A DNA stretch of 64,000 nucleotides from Phlebiopsis flavidoalba (GCA_035772785.1 JAOCPU010000066.1:1-64000); one strand, 5' to 3'. Shown: positions 1 through 11,807, counted from the first letter of the stretch. Translations and numbers: made by a program. Notes: a model not told the origin generated them from the sequence alone.

Positions 1-710
1 GGAAGGCGCAGTGAGCGCTTGCAAGGCAAGCGCATTCCCGCGCAACATGCGGGATGTGATGGCACAGCAATAGGGTTTCATCGGTCCCAATTTCAATCTC
101 AAGGTTCTCAGGGGTCCACTACCATAATGGTATTGTACAAACACGACCAAGCACATCAAATAAGCCTGTGAACGTCCGGCACTTTCCATAAAGTGTACGG
201 GGCGGTAAACGTCTAGAGCACAGATGTCTGTACAGAAGGGCGAGATCAAAATGTGAGAGTGGGCTTTTTCGGGTGATTCTAAATCAAGCAAGTGCTGTGG
301 ATATAGACGCCTAGCGAGTTCTTCCTTGAGCCGGCGCTTACTAACTTCGCTGTAGTCGCCCATCGGGACCTTTGTGTAACGTCAAGCAGGAGGCTGAGGT
401 ACGTCAGCTGAATACTATTTCATGAGAACCACCTGGCTTTTACGATCATCGCGTATCAGACCTAGCTTCGGCGCCATGTCCAGTTGGTAGTCTCTTTGCG
501 CCCGTACTCCATGGTTCTCTTTCGAAGATTGGGACCGCGACCATCGATTCATTTCAGATGCCCACGTCCCAAAGAGAACGGAAGAGGCACATCTGCACCC
601 TCTTGGTAGCCCTATTGCCGCGCTCGGCCACCCGCTTGGATGGGCACAGTATAGTACTAAACGGCGTCATGGTACTCAGTACTCAAAGTCCATCGTCGTA
701 CTCCAGCAGT
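1..710. other. No recognisable gene
   Basis: This stretch has short open frames only and no conserved motif that I recognise. Base composition is ordinary for the host. It precedes the first copy of the 205-bp repeat. I see nothing that can be annotated with confidence. Confidence 0.5.
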
Positions 711-915
711 TGTAAACCCGACTGGGTCACAGCCAAATTGGGACGCTTACATAATCGGACCTTTACATTGTACGAACCTTGTTTTCGGTCGCTTTCTTTA
801 GTTCTTGTCCTGTAGCCGCTCTCGAGACCGTCGCACAACAGAGCTCGTACCAATTCTGTTCGCGCGAACGAGTGTTGCCGACCGCTTAGTGTTGCCCGCC
901 CCGACACGGCGGGCT
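711..915 (+). repeat. 205-bp dispersed repeat, uninterrupted copy
   Basis: The unit begins TGTAAACCCGACTGGG and ends in a GC-rich CACGGCGGGCTT. A second copy lies at 4047-5103, split by an 843-bp insertion. The two copies agree closely apart from small indels. No target-site duplication is obvious around this copy, so whether it is a solo LTR, a SINE or a fragment of a larger element is open. It serves as the empty-site reference for the insertion in the second copy. Confidence 0.7.
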
Positions 916-1394
916 TCACACTTTTTTTTGAATTTCCTACAAGCTCATGGTGTCCCGCGCTCTCCGTCCATTGCCGCATATCCGCCCGTCTCCGTACACG
1001 CTACACCATCTCTGCATCAATCGCATCACCAGCTCTCTCTAACGAGCCCGCAGCAACTCTGGGTACTAGCCCCCTACCCTCACAAAGTTAAAGTCGCTCG
1101 ACTCTAAGCGAGTCGCGAAAGCCGCCCTCGACGCGCGTCTCGAAGACCTGAGACCCCCCCCCGTACCAAGCCTTGGGACCCAGACCCAACAGGCATCCGA
1201 ACGGGCCCTCCAATTGCCACTGCCGCAGCCGTACCGGGAGTACCCAGCGTAGGACCAGCCGGCGAGTCATCCCCATCTCTTTTGCATCAGGGAAAATCCA
1301 GGCCAATAATTACTGTTTTTAAACCAATGAACTCCTAGGAAATGGAGTTAACCAAGTAACAATAATAACGATTGTCAACTTTGTTATGCAGTTT

Positions 1395-1515
1395 CTGGCT
1401 GTTTCCTGGCTGTTTCCTGTTTTTTTTTTGCTGTTTTTTTTTTGGCTGGTTTTTCCTGGCTGTTTCCTGGCTGTTTCCTGGCTGTTTCTGGCAGTTTTCA
1501 TGTTTCCTGGGGTGT
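1395..1515. repeat. Subterminal low-complexity repeat of GGCTGTTTCCTG
   Basis: Several tandem or near-tandem copies of a 12-nt motif lie just inside the left terminus of the 2.48-kb element, separated by T-runs. Related motifs in inverse orientation lie near the right terminus. Symmetric subterminal repeats of this kind are typical transposase-binding regions of DNA transposons. That role is inferred. Confidence 0.6.
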
Positions 1516-1679
1516 TTCTTGAGCATTTTGGTATTTTCTAATTCATCTATTATGACATTACATATTCTGGAATATCATTGAAAAATCGAAAAAATATAGC
1601 TATACTCTCATCTCTTTACATACTCTTCTATACAGTCTCTGACTTCACTGGACTAATCACAAATAACTTCCTTTGCCAG

Positions 1680-1765
1680 TTTTTTTGAACCAGCAACCTC
1701 AGCATGTGCTTCAGTAAACTAATGCACTAACCAGCTGAGTTTACATGGGAATAATGATTCTCCTT
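1680..1765 (-). repeat. tRNA-like relic (tRNA-derived repeat or decayed tRNA)
   Basis: The complement contains a good internal box A (ACTCAGCTGGTTAGTGC). About 35 nt further on there is a degenerate box B (GCTGGTTCAAAAAA). The spacing fits a tRNA body, but the T-arm has lost its conserved end and the acceptor stem does not pair well. It is best seen as a decayed tRNA or the head of a SINE inside the AT-rich element, not a working tRNA gene. Confidence 0.35.
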
Positions 1766-2638
1766 GCTCATTAATTATGACTGGTCTTTTGAACCACATT
1801 ACATTGTTTTTCACCTTCAATCATCATTTCAGGTCATTGAATAGATGGTTAATATTTATATAGTCATTGTAAAGTAGTCAAAAATGCGCAAAAAAATTAA
1901 CATAGGCCTACTTACTAGTATATGTTTAGATCTTCTATAAAACTGAAGATATTTTGATTTGAATAGGTTTACCTTTATATTGGTGTTACATTTTTTATCT
2001 TGGCAAATCAAGATATAACCACAGTAATGATAAATATTCTGGAAATCTAAATTGATATGTTTGTCCACAATCATCTATTACACTACATTATTATGCTTTA
2101 GTTATGTTGAATATTAACATCACAGCTATTTTGCAATTTGACTGTTCAAAATAAGTAAAGTGGCTGTGTAGTGGCAATATACATTTGTAATTTATGATAT
2201 GAATTGAAATACAATAGGTTAGGGTTTCATATACTATATATCATGTGGTAAGTATCTAGAGTATACTGTAGTTTTTCGACCAAGCCAGATGTCACGCATT
2301 AACAGACCCCCTTTAGGGCACCAATCTGTGCACAGTGTCACAAATCACAAGGAAGTTTGGTTCGGATGTTATACTCCCCTTGGTATGCATCAATTTTAGA
2401 TGTCTGCAGCACAAAAGGAGAAAGACATGAAATATACGACGGTTTGTTACTATAATATACAAATGGGCTCGTTTTCTGACGTTTATGGTAAGTATATACT
2501 CATGGGTTGTATATGAAATTGCCCTTTTGGGGCCAACATCTGTCATATCTGGTTCACAATCCGGTCACTGTTATAGGTCACAGCCTGCTTAGGCCAGTCG
2601 TTTCCACTTTGGTTCATTTGGGCCACAGTCACGCCTTT

Positions 2639-3360
2639 GTCCACTTTAGTGTTTTAGGGTCCCGGTCTCAGGACCACCTTAGGACCGGGACTCGGACTGA
2701 GACTGGACTGCCTGGGACCGCTTGCCAGTCCTGGTCCAAGGTGGTCCGGTCACAGTCCTAGGTCCTGGTCCTGTCTAATGTGCTGATTGACTAGGACTGG
2801 CAAGACTGGTCCTAGACCGGTCACGGACTGGTCCTCATTCAGCTACCTGGAACACTTATAACATGGCATAACCAGCTTTCCTGGGTAGAAAGACCTCTTT
2901 TCAGGTGATTTGGTGCCTTTCAAAACTCAAATTTCACATGATGTATGATATGTATTACTATTGGGCACTCTTCTACATGACTCAGCTGCTATAAGATATG
3001 ATGCCAGTTCTCTTTTGTATATCATTATAGCTGATACATATGCTGCTGTCATGTTATAATGTATATGTCCATGTACTAATAGCAATTCTTTTGAGGAAAA
3101 ACATAGTTTTAGCCTGCAAACAGTGAGATATGGTAGAAAAGACTGGTCTGAACCGGTCACAGACCAGTCTGGACTGACAGCAGTCCCAGACCAGTCTGAA
3201 CCGGTCCAGGACTGCTGTAGGACCATATAAGGACCAGGACTGCAGTCTTGGTCCGGTCCTGAGCATACTGGTCCCCGGTCCTTAGGCGGTCTCAGTCCTG
3301 GTCCTAGCAAAATGGGTCAAAGGACCGGGACCGGACCGGATCCTAAAACACTAGTCCACT
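2639..3360. repeat. Long nested inverted repeat, GGTCC-rich arms
   Basis: Arms of about 200 nt (about 2646-2840 and 3140-3354) are imperfect complements of each other. Both are built of GGTCC, CCGGT and CAGTCC motifs and both carry AGTGTTTTAGG at the outer edge. A roughly 300-nt AT-rich spacer separates them. The composition of the arms is unlike that of the surrounding element, so this looks like a MITE nested inside the 2.48-kb element. There is no coding capacity. Confidence 0.65.
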
Positions 3361-4046
3361 TTGGTCAAAAAATTAAAGTATATACAATTGAATAAACAAC
3401 AAACTATGAGAAAACACTAACATAGGTATCAGCCTGTCATGAGACAAATTCTGCCCTATTGGACTTTGCCCAAATGAAATAACAGCTGGAAACCCAAATA
3501 ACTCAGCAATAACATGCAAAGAATGTAAAAATGCACTGCTAATACCAGTAATCCTTGAATGGCCAAATAACAGACAGAAACACAAATAACAGGTTGGTAA
3601 CAGACCATTAACAGGCAAACAGAGCATTAATGAGAGGAAACTAGATAACAAAACAGTAATTAGATAAAAGACAGTAACTGGATAATAGACAGGAAACACA
3701 AGAAACAGATAGGAAACAGCCAAGTAATGGATTAACAATAATTATCAACAGAATTTTCCCTGATGCTTTTACCCCCTTTCGAGCTCGTCGTCATCTCTGG
3801 TACCCTGTGCACCCTCGTTCGCATCGAGCGCCCGAAGAGCGTCTCCTGTTCTCGCGCCAAAGGCTTGATGCCTCCGTCTCATCCTCAAGCTGCAAGACCT
3901 GGAGATGCTTGACATTTAGGATGGATGGTCATGAATAATTTCTATACTTTTGTTTGTTCGTTTTTTATGGACCGCTTGCATTCTGTTTTTCATCTTGTGC
4001 TTCTCTCTTACTCTCTGCGACCTTTATTCTTCATAGCGTGGGAGAG

Positions 4047-5103
4047 TGTAAACCCGACTGGGTCACAGCCAAATTGGGACGCTTACATAATCGGACCTTT
4101 ACATTGTATGAACCTTGTTTTCGGTCGCTTTCTTTAGTTCTTTCCTGTACCGCTCTCGAGACCGTCCAAGGGGCGCTCGGGATCGGAATACACGACCCCG
4201 ATGCCGCATTTTGCGTTTAAGGGTCCCACCTACCGACCCCTCCCCTCCCCTACATTATTTTCACGATTTTCCGCGAATAAAATTGATTTTTTTTCCTCGA
4301 CGTATACTAAGAGAAAACATGGAAAATACACACAATCACCGCTTGCGACGCTTCGAAACACGATATCCTGCGTTTCCTCGGCATTCATCGTCACAGAACC
4401 ACCCCCCGTAGGCCTCTCGAACAGACCCAAACATTCAAGATGAAACTATATGATGATAAGTCAAATGAATCATGAAGAAGGAGTCTGATATGTGGATGTG
4501 TTCATTACATTCGTCACAGAACTGCTTGCTGTCCTGAGTGAACTTCGTCTTCACGAAGCAGAGGCTGTGAGCATAAAGTGCCGGCACACATTGGACAGCA
4601 TAACTTGAAGACTCACTGCGGCACGGTTCCAGCTTTTTTCTTTTTCGCGCCATATCAACAGAGTGGGTGAGGGGATGAGATGTAGTGTGGCCAGACCCAT
4701 AAAGAATTAAAACCCCACTCCCAGCAGGTGGCCAAGGTCACTTCACGTCAACGATCGATCCTAATCCGGTTGTCGTGGAATTTGAATATTCCCTAGACGC
4801 CCACCATATATGGTGTTTGACATCAAACGTGCGGGGTCTGCAGCACAACGTGCGGAAACGCATGTATTGAACACGAGCAGCATCAACAAATGATTGTAGA
4901 CGATTAAAAGTGGTTTTATAGCCTTTTTGTCAAAATATGTTTAAGACCCTTGCCATGGGCCCCCCCCTCCCAGCATCGGGTCGGGTGCTTAGCTCCCGAG
5001 TGCCCCTTGAGACCGTCGCACAACAGAGCTCGTACCAATTCTGTTGCGCGACGAGTGTGCCGACCCCGCTTAGTGTTGCCCGCCCCGACACGGCGGGGCT
5101 TCC
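4047..5103 (+). repeat. 205-bp dispersed repeat, copy split by a MITE
   Basis: The left half is 4047-4166 and the right half about 5010-5103. Joined, they match the intact copy at 711-915 in order and orientation. The junction falls at AGACCGTC, which is present once in the intact copy and on both sides of the insertion here. Confidence 0.8.
4167..5009. mobile_element. hAT-like MITE, 843 bp, with 8-bp target duplication
   Basis: The termini are CAAGGGGCGCTCGGGA (4167-4182) and the complement of CAAGGGGCACTCGGGA (ending 5009). A further stretch around ACCCGACCCGATGC makes inverted repeats of about 35 bp with a few mismatches. The direct repeat AGACCGTC occurs at 4159-4166 and 5010-5017. The copy at 711-915 is the matching empty site. 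An 8-bp duplication and a CA-starting terminus fit the hAT superfamily. The interior has only a 72-codon lysine-rich open frame on the minus strand (4435-4653) and no transposase, so the element is non-autonomous. Confidence 0.8.
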
Positions 5104-6500
5104 AGCAGTGCGCCATTTTGCAGTTCCAGTGTATCGTCATTGAGAGCGTGCTAATGATCTTTGTGCTCAATGTAGGTGCCGCTGGATGATCGGCCTCTTG
5201 CATTGTCCCTGGAACCCGAACCGCTAGAACATCACACGCTACTTAGTCTTCAAGTTTCCTTGACCACTTGCTCCCAATACGTAATATGTTCCAAAACTTC
5301 TCGGTAAGCTGTAACACATCTCTCGCACATAACATGGTACTAGTTCTTGTATTTAGAGGTATCCTGGCCATGAAATTCGCGCCACGGAATTTGCTCGGGG
5401 CCGAAGTTGAATCCAATTCGTGCTTAACTTCAATTCCTTTATGCCAAGGGCAGTCAGATTCATCTCGGCTTGTCGGTGATACTTGCCCAATAGAGATGTC
5501 AAGCTCCTGTCTTAACCTCACTACCGTGCGAGCACTATGTGGCCCCAACCCCTGTTGCCTTCTTCAAATGTCCGAATCACACCGTGTGAGTTTCCAACTC
5601 ATATGGGGAGCAAGAATTCAGGCTGCTGATCAGTCGAAGCGACATTGAACGCTCATTTCATCCCGCGGCGATGCAAAGCGGCGTGTACCGATGTTGTCAA
5701 GTTAGTTTTGAACAGCCGCTCGTCCGCGACTAGCTAGCTGGATAGAGACGGGTTATGGTTGGAGGCCCCAGCCGCGGTGTAACAGTCTGCCAATGTGAGT
5801 TCAAGCGGACATACTTGATACCGCGACTTGTAACTAATTACCCAAACAGCCATACTCATATGACCGTACTGGGCAATCATCATCGAGGCAATGGTAACGG
5901 CTAGAGTAGGCAACTTGAATCCAAGCTTCACTTTCTAGGCCTGTGCGGCTGTCAGTGCTCCCCGCGCATTCACAGAGATTGTCTCTCGCTCTATAATCAG
6001 CGCCAGCGCAATTTTGAAGACGATGTACCATAAAAGGATGGTCAAGGAGCGAGGTCTCAAAACCAGATACTTCCAATGACCGGATGAAACCTCCTTCGTG
6101 TATAGCCTGGAAGGACGGATCGCAAGACACGCACAATTGTACAACCAACACATTACCACATACGCACATGAGGTGGCGTCACTTCTGTCAAGCCTTCAGG
6201 CAGTGAAGCTGAACCATGGCCCCCCCCCGGAATGGTAGAATTGCTTCACGGTTCGGTCATTGCGTAATATCACCTCATCTGTAGAATACTGAAGTGGCGT
6301 GGCATCTTCGCAGGGTCTGATGAGAATTGTACTTCATAAAGGCACCGGACGGCGATTTGATTCAGGACCAAGCATAGGGCCAAACATATCAAAATTACGT
6401 TGGTCGTCTACACACTGGCTATAAAGGACGTGTCAGCGAGGTAGGTGGACCTCAGGCAGCTGCAGCCAACAGAAGCCAATCCAGACTCACCATCCCAATC
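5104..6500. other. Possible decayed gene on the minus strand; otherwise intergenic
   Basis: Minus-strand open frames at 5243-5548 and 5734-6169 have protein-like composition. The second includes hydrophobic stretches such as LTILLWYIVFKIALALII and FKLPTLAVTIASMMIA, so a broken membrane-protein gene is possible. I recognise no family, cannot link the pieces by convincing introns, and do not call a gene. Confidence 0.25.
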
Positions 6501-7423
6501 ATGTTGACCTTTACTTTCGCCAAGATTGCACTTGCCGTTGTCGCTGCTTGCGGCGTGACTGCAAAGCCAGGTGGGAGCATTCAGAACACTTTAATTTCGT
6601 CGCTTAGCTTATGATTTGGTCAGACCTAGGCCCCGGTCCCCCCTGCTAGGGCGTGTACTTACCGAATCCAGAACAATCGGCTCAGGCCTGTTCTGGGATG
6701 CTAACGGATCCTTTCAGAGTACTTATCTGTATACCTTGTTGCTACTCATAGTAATCTTTCTGACGCCCTGCTAACCCCTGTAGCCCCAGGAACTGCTGTA
6801 TGTACGCCGGATACTAGCCAGCCAAAAATTACTAATTGTTTCACGCTACAAGGTTATTTCTTTCAATCTGAATAACCCTCTCTCTCAAACAAACCAATCG
6901 GTAGATAACTTATTCAGCTCTTGAGGTAGCTGTGGCAAACTGCTCATGCCATGACGCGCTTTGTAGTGGAACCTGACTTTCAACGGTAATACTGCAAACA
7001 TTCAGTCTATCAGCAGCTTTTGTCGCATCCGACATCGTCGGCGTACGTGGCCTTCATTGGGTTCAGCATTGGTTGACTGAATATATCGATAGAATGATAC
7101 TGCTCTTTGCTCTGTTTCCCGGAGTTGCAACTGGCTTCAACATTAGCGAAGGCTCCGGTGCGGCGGTAACTTGTGAGCATTAGGCGAGCTCTTTGCTCCC
7201 AGGATTGGAAGTTCACATTACCGACAGCATTTGTGCTATCACCACCCCGGTCGTCTGCGCTACCTCTCCCGCAACCTCTGGTAACACGGTAAGGAAGGTC
7301 CAACAATTACGAAATGACCTTACTCTGATACATCCCATGCATAGTCTCAGATCTTGCTGCAGCCTTTCACCACAACCTGGTGCTGCCAATCAGACCTGGA
7401 TCTTTGAAATCGTTGGAATCTAA
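6501..7423 (+). CDS. Small secreted ricin-B-type (beta-trefoil) lectin-like protein
   Basis: The first exon encodes a signal peptide of about 18 residues (Lys-poor, AKIALAVVAACGVTA) with the ATG at 6501, then a GT intron. Later exon pieces contain a YRIQN motif followed by GLFWDANGSF (about 6650-6720). The C-terminus is NQTWIFEIVG before a stop at 7421-7423. YRIQN, SGL-x-x-DA and a final Q-x-W are the usual landmarks of the ricin B fold, a sugar-binding module common in secreted Agaricomycete proteins. No toxin A-chain is present. Internal cysteine-containing segments (about 6930-6980) also fit an extracellular protein. Several frame breaks occur, so exon joins are uncertain. The call of secreted lectin-like is moderate; ligand and role are unknown. 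Confidence 0.5.
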
Positions 7424-7923
7424 ACGCGTCTAAGAAATGCTACTCAATTGTCTGTTGTCCCATTGAAGTGTACATGTACCGAGGCCGCCTCTATGGAATA
7501 AGCAGTTCAACCTGTTTACCGTGCTCATCATCATCATCTGAACCATTCTTAAAGCTTAAGATTCCACCTGGGTCTGCGCAGTAGGAAACCATCATAACAG
7601 ATGATGAGAAGTGGGGCCAAGTAGAAGACCTCATTCCTGCCGATGAAAAACTCGGTCAGAGCTTCCCTCCAATCATTACTCTGTGAACATGATTCAGTGG
7701 TACATCAACCGTGACATCCATCGGAGTTGCGGAGACGCTAAGCTCCAGTCAGCAGGATGACAAGACTCGGCTCCGAGACTTCTGCCGTAAACACATCTAA
7801 AATAAGTAACTCTTTGATAAGATCTTGGTAAGATCTTATCACGCGCGAGCCGCTCAAAAACTCTCCCCTACTCTCCACTACACACTTGCCTACTGCCTTC
7901 ACCTCTAGTGCGAACGAGGTTCA

Positions 7924-9063
7924 ATGGGCGACGAGGTCACTGCCAATCATGCGCCGCGCGAATCGACATTTTATCATTCGTTAGCCGTGAGCAGCATGTA
8001 CATCTTGCCCCCATACTATGCTACAGCTTGACAGGCAGGTGGCATGGCTGGCACGTCCGTCACATAGACCTGCTATTCTTCCCTATTGACACCGTCAAGA
8101 CCCGTCTGCAATCTACGCATTGGGCTTCTTCCAGGCCGGTGGATTCAAGGGTATATATAAAGGGCTTGGCAGCGTCGTTGTAGGGAGCGCACCAGGAGGT
8201 TCGTCCACCAGCACTCCTACGAGCGCGAAGTACTAAGCACGCGACCTCATTAGCTGCCCTATTCTTCTGCATCCCTACGATACACTCAAGAAGAACTCCC
8301 CACTACCCGCTCATCTCGCCCCCGTAACGCATATGATCTCCGCATCTTGTGGTGAAGTGGTCAGTACTTTCCTCTCTGTTTGGCTTAAGTCCGCTCAGGG
8401 AGAGTGTGTGATATTCAGGCTGCCTGTCTTGTGCGCGTTCCGACAGAAGTTATCAAGACACGTATGCAGACGTCCATGTACGGAAACCAGGTGTCGTCTT
8501 CATTCTCGGCGGCACGGGCCTAACGGCTAGTTCTCTCTCGTGAGGGCGCGCGAGGTTTCTATCGCGGTTTCGGAATTACCGTCATGCGTGAAGTTCGTGG
8601 CGTCACCGTTGCTCAAGGACCATGGAACTGATCGTGTCCTAGATACCTTTCACGTCTTTGCAATTTCCGCTATACGAGCTTCTGAAAAAGAAAGTCGCCA
8701 AGCAGTTCGGCCCGAAAACCACACGCTCACGAAGCGGCAGTCTGTGGTAGTATATCCGGGGGCATTGCAGCGGCTGCTACGACTCCTCTTGATGTTTTGA
8801 AAACAAGGGTCATGCTTGATCTGAGAGTTCGTCCTACTAATAGCATCGCCTCTCTGCCCCGTCTGTTGCTCATATCACTTCACTATAGGACTCCAAAGCC
8901 TCGATGCCGTCATTACTAACGCGCTTCACACAAATCTATCACGTAGAGGGTGTCTCTGCTTTGTTTTTCTGGAGTGGTTCCTCGGACTATGTGGATATCA
9001 GCGGGGGGTGCTGTGTTTCTGGGTGTGTATGAATGGGTCATACAAAACATGGCGAAAGAGTAG
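7924..9063 (+). CDS. Mitochondrial S-adenosylmethionine carrier (Pet8/SAM5 family)
   Basis: A solute carrier of the inner mitochondrial membrane that exchanges S-adenosylmethionine for S-adenosylhomocysteine. After a short first exon and a 46-nt intron, the protein shows the first carrier signature FPIDTVKTRLQS (about 8080-8115). It then shows GIYKGL-like and GSAPGG segments, a second repeat beginning HLAPVTHMISAS with conserved GEV (about 8305-8360), FYRGFGITVMRE (about 8555-8590), and a third signature TPLDVLKTRVM (about 8780-8815). The end is GGAVFLGVYEWVIQN before a TAG at 9061-9063. The arrangement and the third-repeat sequence fit the SAM carrier better than other mitochondrial carriers. 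At least four small indels break the frame, and the missing residues are recoverable in adjacent frames. It is convergent with the deacetylase gene, about 195 bp away. Confidence 0.8.
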
Positions 9064-9258
9064 ATGGGCGTATGAAATTTATGTACATAAAAACTTCACA
9101 TAGATGCATTACATTCTTTAATGACTGGGGACCTCAAGAAATATACGTTCATACAGTATGGACAGGAAGGGCATTAGGTCATTATTCGTAATGTTTTACG
9201 GCGAAAACGAAGGGGTACTCCTACATAAAATTCGGTAAGCGCAATACGTTTACAAGGT

Positions 9259-11590
9259 TCAGGTAGTGTCTTTGGGAGATTCTGAACCTAGTTTCAGGAT
9301 GACCCCTGGGCAGTTTCCTGTGTGACTCCCCCCACAACCCGCCTGAGGCTCTTCCGTGGAATTCTTCTGGGTGGCTAGCTGGTGTGCTTCCGGGACTGCA
9401 ACTTCGTCAACCCCTTGTGTTATAGCATCTTTGTGCTTAGGTTTCTTTCTGACGACTTTCGTAGTAGGCTTAGACGTTTTTGCCGGCTGGCTTTGTACGC
9501 TCTCGAAGTGTCATAGGGGGTGGATGCGTGGTAGGTGAACCGCGACATCGATTCGCGCCAAAGAATTCGAGCGTGCGTTCCAGCCACGGATCGAGCTTGG
9601 TTATTGATTGCCGTCCGCCCTTTTCGCTTCTTCGTCGCCTTCTCCAGCTACCGGTTCAGCTGAATAAACCGACTATAGCCCATGATCTCGTACCACTTAC
9701 TGCGACAAGATTATTCAGCGCCCACCAATCAGGATCGGCTTCCATGTTCCCGTCCTCCACCAAACCAGATAAATGTGCGATGGTTCCACTGGTCAATGCG
9801 CGGTCGCTATATCCACCTTCCAGTACGCTGATGAGCTTTCCTCCCGCAACCTCGTCCGCGAATTGGCGGGCATCGCGAGCGAAGCGATGGTTAGAATGAT
9901 ACGGGAACTTTCCGTTGGTTTGCCTAGACATTGACTCGTACTCGTGTTCGCACGCGTCAAAGCCGCAACTAAAACAGATGAGATACTGTCATATGTATGG
10001 ACCTCAAGTACTTTGATGCTGATGCCCACCTGATCCTCCTCCTTGCTGCTTCCTGACCTGATGACCTGACCTCTTTACGAGGATGTCGTGCCCCCTTCCT
10101 CGTACCGCCATGTTGCAGCGAACGAAGTCACGGCGACGAAGTCACGGGGCCTTCTTGATGATCTGATAGTATTTCTTCTCGTACAATTCACCGTAAAACT
10201 CTTTATCAGTCGTATACGGGTCCAGATGTATATTCTCAATGAACTGTCCGTGTGGTCCGTGTATTGAGACAGATGCGGCTTGCACGAGGTCTGGCTTTCC
10301 ATCCTAGATTCAGTCTATAGTAAGCCCAGGAAGACAAAGACGCAATTTGAGCGACAAGACGCACCTCACAAGGATACGATAGTATATCATGCAGGCTTCC
10401 ATTAGTATACCTGTAGCCCAGGTTTTTACCAGGGGGAGCGCCGTAGGATTCCTCGAGCTTGACACGATAGGTCTCCTCATTTATCTGCCAGACGATCGAT
10501 TGCGTGCCGTTGCCTGTCATGACTCTGAGATAACCCTAAAAGGACGAGAGGTGTACCGACCATGATGCAGGTCGATGTCAAAGATCACGACGCGGGTGAC
10601 GTTATGTTTCAATTGTGCGCTGTCGACAATGGCCGTGACGAATGTTGAAACCAGTCCAGGTGAGATCAAGAGAAAATTTAATCACCGTGGGCGCAGCGAC
10701 AGCGACGTTATTGGCAAAGCAGAAACCGCAGGGTGTGTCCTAGAACATTAGAGTTAACAAGGGTCGGATTGTTCAGCCATGGTTCACCTAACCTCTCCGC
10801 AATGGTGGCCTGGCGGTCGTACGGCAACAAAAGCCTTTGGAGTTGAGTTTGAGCAATCTAAAATCGCGTCAACCGCCTCGCAAACGGTACCAAGTGCGCC
10901 TTGAACCGCGGCCACCGAGTCAGGACAGACTATACACCGAAATTCTCTATGAGTATCAGTTGCACTGCATAAGTCCGGACTGACGGTACAGATCGCCTTG
11001 TGACCACTCTGAAGGTATTTCGCTACCTCCAGTAGCTATAGTGTCGCCGCTTTCTTTGGCGAGTTTGATGAGCTTCTCTAGATGACACGTCTCCTTCTAT
11101 GTCTCCATGAATGTACTTGACGGCAGCGTTATTCAAGAGGTCTACCCGAGCAGAGCTCTGGATGATTTTGTACAGGGACCACGTCGTTGACTGATGTGGG
11201 GCTGAGATGTCGATATTGAGGCGGCCGATGGCGGAGGCGAGGTCGTCTTCGCCCGCCTCCTGTCTGTTTGGCGGGGTGGAGCGTTTATTTGTGTTGAGGT
11301 CCTGGCCATAACTGCCGCCACCCCAATGTTGACGGCCCGTAGTCGTTCTGGTCTCTCGACGACAGTTGACGTATCCTTTGATCGGATGAACTTTGTGGTG
11401 AAGGCACGCCTCCTGAAGGTACACCTTGACCATCTTTCGCAAAAGTCTTGTGAGAATATCAGCTATAGCGGTATCATATTTCTTTTCTGTCAGCTAAACC
11501 TTCCCACAAATAATGAAAACTTACAGTTTGTGAGAGGGGGAACAAGAAGCCTGGCTCCAAAGCTTCAAAGTCAGCCTAAAAACAATGTCT
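9259..11590 (-). CDS. Histone deacetylase, Hos3 type
   Basis: A zinc-dependent lysine deacetylase of the HDA/Hos3 branch, nuclear or bud-neck associated in yeasts. Reading down the minus strand: VKVYLQEACLHHKY near 11,390-11,440, a serine/threonine and LASAIGRLNID segment near 11,200-11,240, and the catalytic-domain motif TPCGFCFANNVAVAA near 10,690-10,735. Then come VVIFDIDLHH near 10,565-10,600 (metal-binding Asp and His), HGNGTQ and GSLHDI-SYPCE near 10,370-10,520, and KLISVLEGGYSDRALTSG near 9,790-9,850. The last is the C-terminal metal/active-site loop. A lysine-rich tail ends with TGA at 9259-9261. Metal ligands and active-site loops are visible, and the frame breaks between them are small. 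The first exon may lie near 11,530-11,590, so the start is uncertain. It is divergent from the RING gene. Confidence 0.85.
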
Positions 11591-11807
11591 GATCAAGTAA
11601 TTACACGCGCGAACTGTCTCCAAATTAGTCGACGCGACACGGTCCACCAAATGAGGTTCGTAGGCGCTGAGGGCACGTGCTGGCGCTTGATAAACCTGCC
11701 CGCGGCGGCCGTCTGGTGTCCTTGTCATCCTCGAGGCCTCACTCGCCACCTCTCCTCCGCCATGAAACGACGACCACGAGCGCACATCAACCGTCAGGCC
11801 TTCTGAT

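Larger units (their letters stand above)
1284..3766. mobile_element. 2.48-kb AT-rich inverted-repeat DNA element (non-autonomous)
   Basis: The ends are 16-bp terminal inverted repeats: GCATCAGGGAAAATCC at 1284-1299 and its complement with one mismatch at 3751-3766. TTTT flanks both sides and may be the target duplication. Subterminal blocks repeat GGCTGTTTCCTG near the left end (1395-1510). The right end (about 3600-3725) carries the same motif type in inverse orientation. The interior is far richer in A+T than the neighbours and has no long reading frame, so it cannot encode a transposase. A nested inverted repeat (2639-3360) and a tRNA-like relic lie inside. A CAGGG terminus resembles hAT-type elements, but the flanking repeat is not the 8 bp that would confirm this. 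Confidence 0.7.

Noticed and set aside
711..915. Solo LTR
   Set aside because: The unit begins TG and roughly ends CA in one copy, but the other copy does not share that end and no 4-6 bp target duplication flanks either copy.
1284..3766. Nuclear insertion of mitochondrial DNA
   Set aside because: It is AT-rich and has a tRNA-like piece, but the clean inverted termini and the absence of any mitochondrial gene or rRNA fit a transposon better.
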